From CAVYXZ01 sp965223835 (lineage in GTDB: Bacteria; Chloroflexota; Anaerolineae; Aggregatilineales; Phototrophicaceae): DNA of 64,000 bases. Below, piece by piece: positions 35,439 to 43,165 of this stretch. The first letter of the stretch is position 1; each line of letters opens with the position of its first letter. The notes under the pieces are model-generated. The model was given only the letters and a program-made list of their open reading frames with translations, searched no databases and was not told where the DNA came from. Position numbers and translations under genes: made by a program. The DNA lies in the NCBI GenBank assembly GCA_965223835.1, contig OZ245023.1, positions 1 through 64,000 of the forward strand. The letters run 5' to 3'.

Positions 35439-36119
35439 TTATCCCGCTTCTTCGAGTAGAGCCAGCGCCCGCTTGCACTCATGCGCAACCCGCTGGTTGA
35501 TGCACCGATTTGCCGATTGTACCGCAGCCAGATCCTGTGCTTTATAGCCAGCCACTATCGCTTGATGATCTTGTATGGATGCATATTCGTCATAGTCCGG
35601 CAGCGTCTCGGCCCGCATATACAAGAGTGCAGCGATTTGAGCAACCAACTCTTCCCAACTGCGGGCCAGCAGCACATGTTCACTTTTGTGGATGAGCGAA
35701 CGGTGGAATTGAATGTCAATATTGCGAACGGTCTTAAAGTCGCCGCGCGCAATCTGTTGCCGCTGTTGCTCGATCATGGCGTCGAGTTCAGCCCATTCCG
35801 GCGGCGTCAATTGCTCGATAATCATTTCGGCAGCGTAGTTCTCCAGTGTGGTGCGCATGCCGAAGATCTCGTCAATATCTTGCACATTAAATGCCCGCAC
35901 AAACGACCCTCGATTTGGCAAGAATTCAACCAGCCCTTCCCGCTCCAACAGGATTAAAGCCTCCCGTATCGGCGTCCGGCTGACGCCCAACTGATCGGTT
36001 AGCAACACCTCCGTGATATGGTCTTTGGGCTTCAGGCTGCCTTCGATAATCGCCATGCGGACCTGCCCCACGACTTGCTCACGCAGGCTAATCGGTTGAA
36101 TTTGTGATAGGAATTTCAT
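35439..36119 (-). CDS. GntR family transcriptional regulator, FCD subfamily
   Basis: A 226-residue regulator. The N-terminal winged helix (about residues 10-75) is typical: REQVVGQVRMAIIEGSLKP, then VSRTPIREALILLEREGLVEF. The C-terminal FCD domain shows metal-site residues in DIQFHRSLIHKSEH and a later His in DHQAIV. FCD proteins bind sugar acids or other carboxylates, so a ligand such as apionate or a downstream intermediate is a reasonable inference. It is upstream of and co-directional with the apnL-apnO-apsD-like genes. ATG 36119 is used; a TTG at 36143 is also possible, and neither has a strong ribosome binding site. Confidence 0.88.
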   Translation of the reverse strand: MKFLSQIQPISLREQVVGQVRMAIIEGSLKPKDHITEVLLTDQLGVSRTPIREALILLEREGLVEFLPNRGSFVRAFNVQDIDEIFGMRTTLENYAAEMIIEQLTPPEWAELDAMIEQQRQQIARGDFKTVRNIDIQFHRSLIHKSEHVLLARSWEELVAQIAALLYMRAETLPDYDEYASIQDHQAIVAGYKAQDLAAVQSANRCINQRVAHECKRALALLEEAG

Positions 36120-36171
36120 GACTGTCGTGCCAACAGGATGCAAGAGTTGTTACCCGGTTAAATCATCGCAG

Positions 36172-36186
36172 ATTGTATTACGATAC
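36172..36186. promoter_or_regulatory. possible autoregulatory site upstream of GntR
   Basis: ATTGTATTACGATAC contains GTAT/ATAC ends in inverted orientation, 53 bases before the regulator start. It shares TTGTAT with the site at 35354. Very tentative. Confidence 0.2.
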
Positions 36187-36335
36187 CTTTCATCTAGCAA
36201 GCCGTAATTTATGGCAAGATTAAGTGACTTTAATAAACCTCTTATAGAACAAATGGTCAATCTGTGACATAATCTATGATAGCTGAAAATAATTGCTACG
36301 AATTTTTACCAGTTTGTTAACTATGGAGGCTTCTC

Positions 36336-36845
36336 ATGTCAAACCCTGCCGCAGAACTGCTCGTTGCGCAATTTCAAAGTGCTCACGATTGGGTCAATGG
36401 GACCGTTGGCGACGTGAACAACGACCAGGCCCATTGGAAACCCGACGGTCTCCCCAGTCCTATCGGGGCGCAGTTTATTCATATCGTGACGTCGGAAGAT
36501 GTGTTTGTGAATATGTTGAAAGGGACCGCCCCGCTGTTCAGCAATACGCCAACCGGGGCCAGTGAAATGCCGCCTCAGGGTGATTGGCGCGAATGGTCCA
36601 ATGCAGTGGAGGTCGACATGGACGCCGCCCGAAAATATTCGCAAGCGGTGTTTCAAGCGACGGCGGACTATCTGGCTTCATTATCCGATGCTGATGTTAG
36701 TGCCGAAATCGACCTGACCGGGCAAGGATTTGGCAAGCAATCGCGGGGCCAGGTGCTCAGCATTTTATTGCTGAACACCTACAGCCATGTTGGTGAAATA
36801 TCGGCATTAAAGGGCTTGCAGGGCCACAAGGGTTATCCCGCTTAA
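36336..36845 (+). CDS. DinB-like four-helix protein
   Basis: A 169-residue protein resembling the DinB/DUF664 superfamily, which folds as a four-helix bundle with a metal-binding site of three His. Visible candidates are His in FIHIVTSEDV and in NTYSHVGEISALKG, the latter the typical H-x3-E end. Family members are often thiol-dependent transferases or of unknown function. GGAGG is 6 bases before the ATG. A clear terminator follows. Confidence 0.8.
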   Translation: MSNPAAELLVAQFQSAHDWVNGTVGDVNNDQAHWKPDGLPSPIGAQFIHIVTSEDVFVNMLKGTAPLFSNTPTGASEMPPQGDWREWSNAVEVDMDAARKYSQAVFQATADYLASLSDADVSAEIDLTGQGFGKQSRGQVLSILLLNTYSHVGEISALKGLQGHKGYPA

Positions 36846-36865
36846 GATTATGATGATTGACACTG

Positions 36866-36890
36866 CCCCGCAACTGACGCGGGGTTTTTT
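36866..36890 (+). terminator. intrinsic terminator of the DinB-like gene
   Basis: CCCCGC at 36866-36871 pairs with GCGGGG at 36879-36884, then six T residues (36885-36890). It overlaps the last bases of the convergent methyltransferase gene. Confidence 0.9.
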
Positions 36891-37941
36891 ACGCTTCAGC
36901 AGTTTGCGGAACATATTCCGGGTAAAGTTCCGCTAGCTTGGTCGGCGTAAACAACAATGCAACGCCCGCAACTACCGGATAATGTGTATTACAGGTGGGG
37001 CAAACAAAGGCTTTACCCGGCTCCGCTTGTGTGATCGGTACTTCGGCCTGATTCTCCAGGCAGTTGACGCAAATCAAGGCTTCCTCAATCGTCGCAGCCG
37101 GGGGCGTTGGCGTCCCTGGTTTCTGCGCTGTCCCGCCAATTACTCCACCGGTCAAATAACTCCACCAATAGTCGAGTTGATTGGCCGGTTGATGAAGCTG
37201 TGATTGGATCCCCCGCAACCAGGAATTCAACGTGATGTTGTGATTTTCGAAGCGCGCAAAGGCACCTCGCCACTGGTCGAGCGAGATCTGCTGATTGGAG
37301 ACGATGTTGTGGGTTTCTTCGTTACCGGTTTTTTCGGAAAAGAAATGGTCCAGCATCCGCCGCAACTTGTTCTCGCTCACATGGCGGTGAATGTTGCGTT
37401 TGTACAGCGGCACATGCAGGACTTTTTTGTAGGGTTCCTCGTCGAAGAACAGATGTCCGCCTGCTGTCAGGACGCGCCAACCCTCCATAATGATAGGCGT
37501 GGGGTCGGGAAAATGGTGGAGGACGGAATAGCAAAAGACCAGTGAAACCGAATTGCTCTTGAACGGCAGCAGATTCGCATCACAGCAGACCCGCAGCGGC
37601 AGGTTCGGTTTGTGGTAAAGCTTCGCATAATGGTCACAGCTTTTCAGCGTATCCAGCGAAATGTCGACCGCCGCGCCGTGCTGGTTCAGATCATTTTCGA
37701 GCGCTAACCCCCGTTGACCACGCTCCGCCCCTAGCTCAACATAGGGCGCAAGCGTCACCCCCTCGGTTTGCAGACGCCGCATATCGGTAATGGTCTGATC
37801 CATGCGCACACGTAAAAGTCGTTCAATCTCGCGGATGTCATACTCGTTTTCGAGCTGATTTGCTTGTTCAATTTGCTGAGCGACGAGCTTTTTTCGAAAC
37901 TCGATCTCGCCTCGTTGGTTAGTTGTAGATTGCTGTTTCAT
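36889..37941 (-). CDS. SAM methyltransferase with C-terminal Trm112-like zinc ribbon
   Basis: A 350-residue fusion. The class I methyltransferase part (about residues 60-190) has motif I as VELGAERGQRG, a DANLLPF motif and VFCYSVLHHFPDP. After a helical region the last 60 residues form a Trm112p-like zinc ribbon, CVNC...CPTC, with HYPVVAGVALLF, usually a separate activator protein. This arrangement suggests built-in stabilisation of the enzyme, but the substrate is unknown. ATG 37941 is 4 bases after GGAGG. Confidence 0.85.
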   Translation of the reverse strand: MKQQSTTNQRGEIEFRKKLVAQQIEQANQLENEYDIREIERLLRVRMDQTITDMRRLQTEGVTLAPYVELGAERGQRGLALENDLNQHGAAVDISLDTLKSCDHYAKLYHKPNLPLRVCCDANLLPFKSNSVSLVFCYSVLHHFPDPTPIIMEGWRVLTAGGHLFFDEEPYKKVLHVPLYKRNIHRHVSENKLRRMLDHFFSEKTGNEETHNIVSNQQISLDQWRGAFARFENHNITLNSWLRGIQSQLHQPANQLDYWWSYLTGGVIGGTAQKPGTPTPPAATIEEALICVNCLENQAEVPITQAEPGKAFVCPTCNTHYPVVAGVALLFTPTKLAELYPEYVPQTAEA

Positions 37942-38189
37942 TGTTCCTCCAGGTAGCCGCTTTGTTTGAATCACAATTCCCCATATAACTCTAACATACT
38001 ATAGTTACAACGTCTATAAATATTATTAATAGTCATGTGGTTAAATTCGTATGTGGCGCGGTCGCATCAACGCGTCGAGAATATACGAGATTCAGGCAGG
38101 GCGATTGCATCAAAATCCGTATCAGGGTCATGAGCGGTCACAACGATTTGTGGCGACGTGCTTCTGCACGCCCAGTGCGGCGGACAACC

Positions 38190-38212
38190 AAAAAGACGGT
38201 TCTTACAGAACC
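38190..38212 (-). terminator. possible terminator displaced by the MITE
   Basis: GGTTCT at 38198-38203 and AGAACC at 38207-38212 form a short stem; on the minus strand five T residues follow after three bases (A-run 38190-38194). It could be the original terminator of the DUF4256 gene, now separated from it by the MITE. Confidence 0.3.
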
Positions 38213-38251
38213 ACCTTGAACTTTTGCAACCCATCTGGAAATTTGCTGCGA

Positions 38252-38391
38252 TTACCCTAGTATCTATTCACCTAATCCATGATTTTTGATCAGATTGTAG
38301 GGTGCGACACTTGTGTCGCCCGCTCGAATAGCCGGGTGAGGCAAGCCATCGCCCCTACGTTTTATGGCAACGTGAATAGATACTTACCCTA
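38252..38391. mobile_element. 124-bp MITE with intact TIRs and 8-bp target duplication
   Basis: The element runs 38260-38383. Its ends are perfect 12-bp inverted repeats, GTATCTATTCAC and GTGAATAGATAC. The 8-base TTACCCTA occurs immediately outside both ends (38252-38259, 38384-38391), the expected target-site duplication. Inside are GTAGGG (38297) with CCCTAC (38353) and a hairpin GCGACAC/GTGTCGC (38304-38319). No ORF is present. An 8-bp duplication fits IS66, ISAs1 or IS1-type transposases supplied in trans; the parent is not in this window. Confidence 0.85.
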
Positions 38392-38437
38392 TCGGATGCT
38401 GGTCAGCCGATTTCAAATGTAGCTGTCGGTGACACCG

Positions 38438-39052
38438 TTAGACCCTGAGCGCCCCCCGGAACCCCCTGGCGGCGTAGAACGATTGGGCACCGTTGTGATA
38501 GACAAAGACATGATCGTAACGCCGATCACAAAAGAGCGCACCGCCGCGCTCTCGAATCGCGGGCGGGGTTTTCACCCAGCTTGATGTTTTCATATCGAAA
38601 TTGCCCAGTTGCTGCAATGTTCGATACTGCGCTTCCGTCAAAATCTCAATGCCCATAGCTGCCGCAATGTCCAGGGCATTGCCTGCGGGATAGATCCCTT
38701 TCTTTTCCCGCTCTGCCTCGCCGGGACGATCATAACAGATGCTGCGACGGCCTTCGGGACTTTCCGCCGAACAATCATAAAAAATGTATGCGTCCGCCGG
38801 TTTGTCATGACCCACAACATCCGGTTCACCGCCGGTGTTTTCCATTGCATTGAGCGAGGAGAGTTTTTCAACACTTGCTTCCAGCTTTGCCTGGATTTCA
38901 GCCCATTCAAGACCTTGATGACGGTTCATGTTTTGTTCAAAACGGGCCTTCAAGGTTTTGAGGAGTTCTTCGCCCTGTTCTTCTGAGAACGTCTTTTTGA
39001 TTTCAACTCTGGGAATAGGACCACTACCCTTTGACCCTTTGGACTTTTTCAT
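38438..39052 (-). CDS. DUF4256 domain-containing protein
   Basis: A 204-residue protein matching the DUF4256 family along its length: LLKTLKARFEQNMNRHQGLEW, GGEPDVVG, YIFYDCSAESPEGRRSICYD, AAAMGIEILTEAQYRTLQ, and GGALFCDRRYDHVFVYHNGAQSFYAARGF. The family function is unknown; it is cytoplasmic and highly conserved in scattered bacteria. The N-terminus is Lys-rich. It appears monocistronic, downstream flanked by the MITE. Confidence 0.9.
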   Translation of the reverse strand: MKKSKGSKGSGPIPRVEIKKTFSEEQGEELLKTLKARFEQNMNRHQGLEWAEIQAKLEASVEKLSSLNAMENTGGEPDVVGHDKPADAYIFYDCSAESPEGRRSICYDRPGEAEREKKGIYPAGNALDIAAAMGIEILTEAQYRTLQQLGNFDMKTSSWVKTPPAIRERGGALFCDRRYDHVFVYHNGAQSFYAARGFRGALRV

Positions 39053-39161
39053 TTCAAGACTTCTTTCCCGGCTCAGCCATTAATATGACACACTTGTTCT
39101 ATCAGAATAGCTTAAAAGAAGATATTTCGCCAGTCAAGATGTTGTCATAATCAGGAATCAT

Positions 39162-39185
39162 TAAAGGCAGACTCGTGAGCCTGCC
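39162..39185 (-). terminator. probable terminator of the PPC-domain gene
   Basis: GGCAG at 39166-39170 pairs with CTGCC at 39181-39185, with CTC/GAG inside, so the stem is about 9 bp. On the minus strand TTTAAT follows. It is 45 bases past the stop at 39231. Confidence 0.6.
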
Positions 39186-39230
39186 CTTACCTGACTTGAT
39201 AGGATTGATTACGGCGCAACGGGGTGCCGA

Positions 39231-40259
39231 TTACTCCATCGTTTCCAGGGCAATTGTGTAATCAAGGGCATCAACATCGGTGCTGAAGAACGGCGGATGC
39301 ACATCCAGCCGCACAGTGCCATTGGCCGTTGCCAGATAATCCCAGGTAACGCCGACCCCGTGCTGCACATCAATTTCCGGGTCAAAGAATTTGTCGGTAT
39401 CAAGCAGCACCAGGTTGATGCCAACGATTTCGTCATCCACCGGGGCAACGGTCACAATGAAACGATAGGTGGTGCCCGCGGTCATCTCAATCGTGTAGAC
39501 CTCGGTCCCAGCTTGATCGGAACTATCGCCCAGTGTGAGTGCCTGCGGTTCGGCGGTTAAGAACAGCGCTTCGGTGGATTCAACCGTGACTTCCACCGGC
39601 TGAAAAATAAGATCATCAAAGAAGCCAGAGTTGACTTTGATGAGGTAGAAACCGTCGTCAGGCAGCACCAGTCGGCGAATCAGGGCGTTGTTGCCGGGGC
39701 CGTCGTCGTCATCGCTGTCGATTTCAACCGCGTCCGCACCCACGATGGCAACCGCAATGTCCTCATCTTCCGCCGTATTTGTAGCCCACACATTTACGAC
39801 ATCGCCAGCAGCGGCTTCGACCACAGCATATAATTCTTTCGCACCATCGGGACCCGGTTCCAGCGTCACCGACCCATCCATCATCACTTCCGGTGGCTCA
39901 ATCACAGCAACCGTTAGCGAATAGTCGCCTTCGGCATCATCAAAAAACGATGAGCCAGCAACAATGTCGTAGGTGCCATCTGCCGGGACGACATAGGCCA
40001 GCAGTGCATTCAGATCACCGCCGCTGTCATCATCGGTGGCGAGGTCGTCGCCAGCTTGCTGGATTGTGACTTGATTATCGAAATCTGATTCCATACTGAT
40101 GACCAACAATTGGCCGCGTGTGGCGTCCACGCTATAGACGACTGCTTCACCAGTTAACGTGCCCTCCAGGAGTTCGCCTGGGGTAATCATGTCCTGGGCC
40201 ATCACGGGCAAGCCGAGGACCAGCAACCCAGCCACGATCAGCAAACCTATATTGCGCAT
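39231..40259 (-). CDS. secreted protein with PPC (pre-peptidase C-terminal) domains
   Basis: A 342-residue exported protein. The signal peptide is MRNIGLLIVAGLLVLGLPVMAQ, with AAGGAG 8 bases before the ATG. At least two PPC-like beta sandwiches follow: about residues 30-120 (GEAVVYSVDATRGQLLVISM...DDDSGGDLNALL...GTYDIVAGSSF) and 130-225, with a third more divergent one to the end. PPC domains usually trail secreted proteases; here there is no catalytic domain, so an adhesive or carrier role is guessed. The frame begins 16 codons earlier without a signal. Confidence 0.82.
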   Translation of the reverse strand: MRNIGLLIVAGLLVLGLPVMAQDMITPGELLEGTLTGEAVVYSVDATRGQLLVISMESDFDNQVTIQQAGDDLATDDDSGGDLNALLAYVVPADGTYDIVAGSSFFDDAEGDYSLTVAVIEPPEVMMDGSVTLEPGPDGAKELYAVVEAAAGDVVNVWATNTAEDEDIAVAIVGADAVEIDSDDDDGPGNNALIRRLVLPDDGFYLIKVNSGFFDDLIFQPVEVTVESTEALFLTAEPQALTLGDSSDQAGTEVYTIEMTAGTTYRFIVTVAPVDDEIVGINLVLLDTDKFFDPEIDVQHGVGVTWDYLATANGTVRLDVHPPFFSTDVDALDYTIALETME

Positions 40260-40472
40260 TGATTGTCTCCTTCTATATAATTGATGATTACTTAATGCTA
40301 TGTCCATTATGACATCAAAATTTGTACCGAGAAAATGCGGTTCGTTAAGTTTCTGTTACACTGAAGAAACAGTTTGATGGATTAGCATCATCAAGTCGTA
40401 AAATTAACTTGTCGCCACTCGTCCGGGGGGTGGTATAGTCATTACATCACCTATGCAGCCAGAGAGAACGCC

Positions 40473-42425
40473 ATGAAACGCACAACCTTGATTTTATTGC
40501 TCCTGTTGACCCTTATCCCGTTGGTCCACGCGGCTGACATCCCCTTGCCTGCTGCTGATTGGTATGCAGTTGTTTGGGCCAAAGGCACGGATACGCTGCA
40601 TTGGGTGAATGCCAGTGGCGAACAGGCCAGCATCCCACGCCCCAAACTGCCCAATGAGGTCGCGGCCTATGCGCTGAACATCGCGCCCAATGGTCGTTAT
40701 CTGGTTATCATGGCGACGCTGCCAAATAATAACAATGGCATTGGTTTTTATGATTTACAGACCGGTCAGATGCTGGCAACGCATCAGGCCCAGCCAGGCG
40801 AGATTATTCTGCCATCCGGTGAAGACGCCGCCAGCCCACCCGCAGGCCGGTTTGCAGCGGTGCTACGTGTACCTGCGACCGGTGCCTGGCGCGTGATCGA
40901 TTTTGATGTTACCACTGGCGCAGCGATGACGATTTTGAATCATACCGACGCGATTGTTCCCGCCAATATTGCTCCACCGACGTTTATACCCGAAGTAGTC
41001 CTCTATGATTTCGATCAGGCCCAGACCTTCCCGCGCATCCATGTGCGCTTCAATCCACCGGCTAACGATCTGGGCAGCAATGATTATCCCTCTTTCACCT
41101 GGGTTCCCGATAATCCAACGCCGCAATCCAACGTCGTTATCCCCGGTACCCTGCCCTCGAATGCCCGTCAGGGGCTGGACGTGGTGCCACTGTCCGGTCA
41201 AGTCGCGTATAGCTGGGCTGATCCACAATTTGCCGCACCCGCTACGCAGGAGATCGGGACCGGCCTCGGCACCGCTTATGTGACCAATCTGGACAGCCAA
41301 ACGCCGCTGTTCACCGATGTCAATATTCAGCCGCGGACTCCGCGCTGGCTCAACGGCCTGCAATGGCTGGGCTTCCAGATCGACCAGGAACCCTTTCAGA
41401 CGCATTGGACGATTATGCCTGCCGCCGGTCCACCGAATGCGCGGATACCATTGGGACCGAACATTGGCGACCTGCATGGTACGCCCGACGGTTATCTGGC
41501 CGTTGATTACAACGGGGGCATTATCCACCATATGACCCAGTTCAATGTGGAGGCGTTCGCGGCTTCGATGGGCACGCCCGTTTTTCAGATGCAGCAAAAA
41601 GCGGACTTCGAAGTGGTTTATGTGACGCCGCTCGGTTCACAATTCACCTTAACGAGTGTAGCGGAACCGCCTGCCGGAATTGATGTGGTCATCGGTGATG
41701 CAGTGCAAGCGCCGCCAACGCCCGATTGTCCTGGCGCTCCGGCTCCGCGTTTGATCGTTGGAAATCAAGGGCGGGTGGCCTTCACCAATGGCGTGCCGCT
41801 GCGGGTCCGGTCAACACCTAACGGCAACATTCTGACGCAGATCGCGGAGGGCACATCGTTTAGTGTGCTGGGTGGGCCGCAATGTGCCGGTGGCTATCTC
41901 TGGTGGCAGATCGAAACGCCAAACGGTCAGTCTGGCTGGTCGGCGGAGGGCGATAGCGATGGCTACTATGTCGAGCCGATTGTTGGGGGCATTGTCGTTG
42001 AAGTGATCCCAACCGCTACGCCGCCGGTACAGGTCAATCCGCCGCTGGGACTCGCCCCGACGGCGACGCCCAACATTCAGGTGAATCCGCAACTGGGCCT
42101 AGCGCCCACCGCCACAACCGCACCGGTCCAGGGCGTGATCGCCGTGCCCATTTGCACCGGTTCACCACCCGCTCGAGTCCAGATCGGTTCAGTCGCCCGC
42201 GCCATCCAGCCCAGTGGCACCCTCGCGGTATATCTCAACGCTGACTCGCCTACCCCGTTCCGCCAGTTTAGTGTGGGACAAACACTGGAAATCATCGCCG
42301 GGCCGCAATGCTCTGATAACGGTCTGCGCCGCTGGCAAACCCGCGCCAACGTCAATGGCGAGCAGGTCATCGGCTGGGTGGCTGAGGGCTTCCAGCAGAC
42401 CTATTATCTCGAACCGCTGGGATAA
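40473..42425 (+). CDS. secreted protein with SH3-like C-terminal domains
   Basis: A 650-residue exported protein. The signal peptide is MKRTTLILLLLLTLIPLVHA. Residues 25-400 resemble a beta-propeller (repeated short strands with WxN or YDL elements), though no clear repeat count is possible. Near 430-510 there is an SH3-like domain (VPLRVRSTPNGNILTQIAEG...WWQIETPNGQSGWSAEGDS), then a linker with a repeated QVNPxLGLAPTAT unit, and a second SH3-like domain ending the protein. Function unknown; probably binds the cell envelope. Confidence 0.75.
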   Translation: MKRTTLILLLLLTLIPLVHAADIPLPAADWYAVVWAKGTDTLHWVNASGEQASIPRPKLPNEVAAYALNIAPNGRYLVIMATLPNNNNGIGFYDLQTGQMLATHQAQPGEIILPSGEDAASPPAGRFAAVLRVPATGAWRVIDFDVTTGAAMTILNHTDAIVPANIAPPTFIPEVVLYDFDQAQTFPRIHVRFNPPANDLGSNDYPSFTWVPDNPTPQSNVVIPGTLPSNARQGLDVVPLSGQVAYSWADPQFAAPATQEIGTGLGTAYVTNLDSQTPLFTDVNIQPRTPRWLNGLQWLGFQIDQEPFQTHWTIMPAAGPPNARIPLGPNIGDLHGTPDGYLAVDYNGGIIHHMTQFNVEAFAASMGTPVFQMQQKADFEVVYVTPLGSQFTLTSVAEPPAGIDVVIGDAVQAPPTPDCPGAPAPRLIVGNQGRVAFTNGVPLRVRSTPNGNILTQIAEGTSFSVLGGPQCAGGYLWWQIETPNGQSGWSAEGDSDGYYVEPIVGGIVVEVIPTATPPVQVNPPLGLAPTATPNIQVNPQLGLAPTATTAPVQGVIAVPICTGSPPARVQIGSVARAIQPSGTLAVYLNADSPTPFRQFSVGQTLEIIAGPQCSDNGLRRWQTRANVNGEQVIGWVAEGFQQTYYLEPLG

Positions 42426-42433
42426 GTGGCAAC

Positions 42434-42463
42434 AAAAAGCCGGGCGAAAGTTAACCCCGGCTT
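42434..42463 (-). terminator. intrinsic terminator of the cNMP-domain gene
   Basis: AAGCCGGG at 42437-42444 pairs with CCCGGCTT at 42456-42463. On the minus strand five T residues follow the stem. It may also stop plus-strand transcription of the secreted-protein gene ending at 42425. Confidence 0.85.
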
Positions 42464-42491
42464 CTCGTGGTATTCAATTGTCTGGTTTGCA

Positions 42492-42842
42492 TTAGCGTGA
42501 CTCGTTGGCAACCCGCAGGCGGTGCGCCATCGTCCGCATGACTTTGGTGGCGAACGTCGGGGTCTCGTGGACCATGAACAAGAATTGATATTCGTTGATG
42601 ACCTCCACGTCGACATCCGTGAGCGCCAGTGCGGTGGCTGAGCGGGGTGAGTCATCCACCAGCACCATCTCACCGAACAGTCCGCCCACTTCGACGATTT
42701 CCAGCGCCTCGGTGCCTTTGACAATGCGCACCTGCCCGCCCTTGACCCGGTACATCACGTCGCCGCGTTCGCCCGTTTCGAAGATGACGGCGCCGGCGGG
42801 GAATGTAACCACTTCTTCTTGACTTTTTAAGGTGGAATTCAT
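42492..42842 (-). CDS. stand-alone cyclic-nucleotide-binding domain protein
   Basis: A 116-residue protein consisting of a single cNMP-binding beta roll: FPAGAVIFETGERGDVMYRVKGGQVRIV, then the phosphate-binding cassette GGLFGEMVLVDDSPRSATALAL and a C-helix with MRTMAHRLRV. There is no DNA-binding or membrane part. Such solo domains may act as regulators in trans or allosteric subunits. GAGGAG is about 8 bases upstream of the ATG. It is unrelated by position to the Crp-like gene at 25.6 kb. Confidence 0.85.
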   Translation of the reverse strand: MNSTLKSQEEVVTFPAGAVIFETGERGDVMYRVKGGQVRIVKGTEALEIVEVGGLFGEMVLVDDSPRSATALALTDVDVEVINEYQFLFMVHETPTFATKVMRTMAHRLRVANESR

Positions 42843-43165
42843 GCTGTTTGCTCCTCTGCTCTCATGTCCTGCTCATAGTAAATCAAGCTGAGGATGAAGG
42901 CCCCACCCGAATAGGGGGATAAGTTTAAGAGTAACCGACGCTGCTAGTCGAACGGCAATTATTGCTGCGAGATGTTCTTGCCCACCGAACGCGCTATTCG
43001 CGGTCAGGTGGCAGCGTTTAAACGCCTGACGCGTGGTTGAGGGTAGAATCTGGGTTCAACGTTAGGTCCGTTCTGATTGCTCTTCCTTGACTATTAATCT
43101 TGCAATCGAAAGGGCAAAAGGGAGTGCAGCAGCGTTTAGGTATTCTGCACTCCACAATTTATTTC
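42843..43165. other. intergenic region with a stem-loop
   Basis: About 320 bases without a supported gene. GTCAGG at 43003-43008 pairs with CCTGAC at 43025-43030, and GCGTTTAAACGC lies between as a palindrome. These could be regulatory or a repeat remnant. Confidence 0.35.

Noticed and set aside
40863..41597. 244-codon minus-strand open frame
   Set aside because: Antisense to a secreted protein with a clear signal peptide and SH3-like domains.
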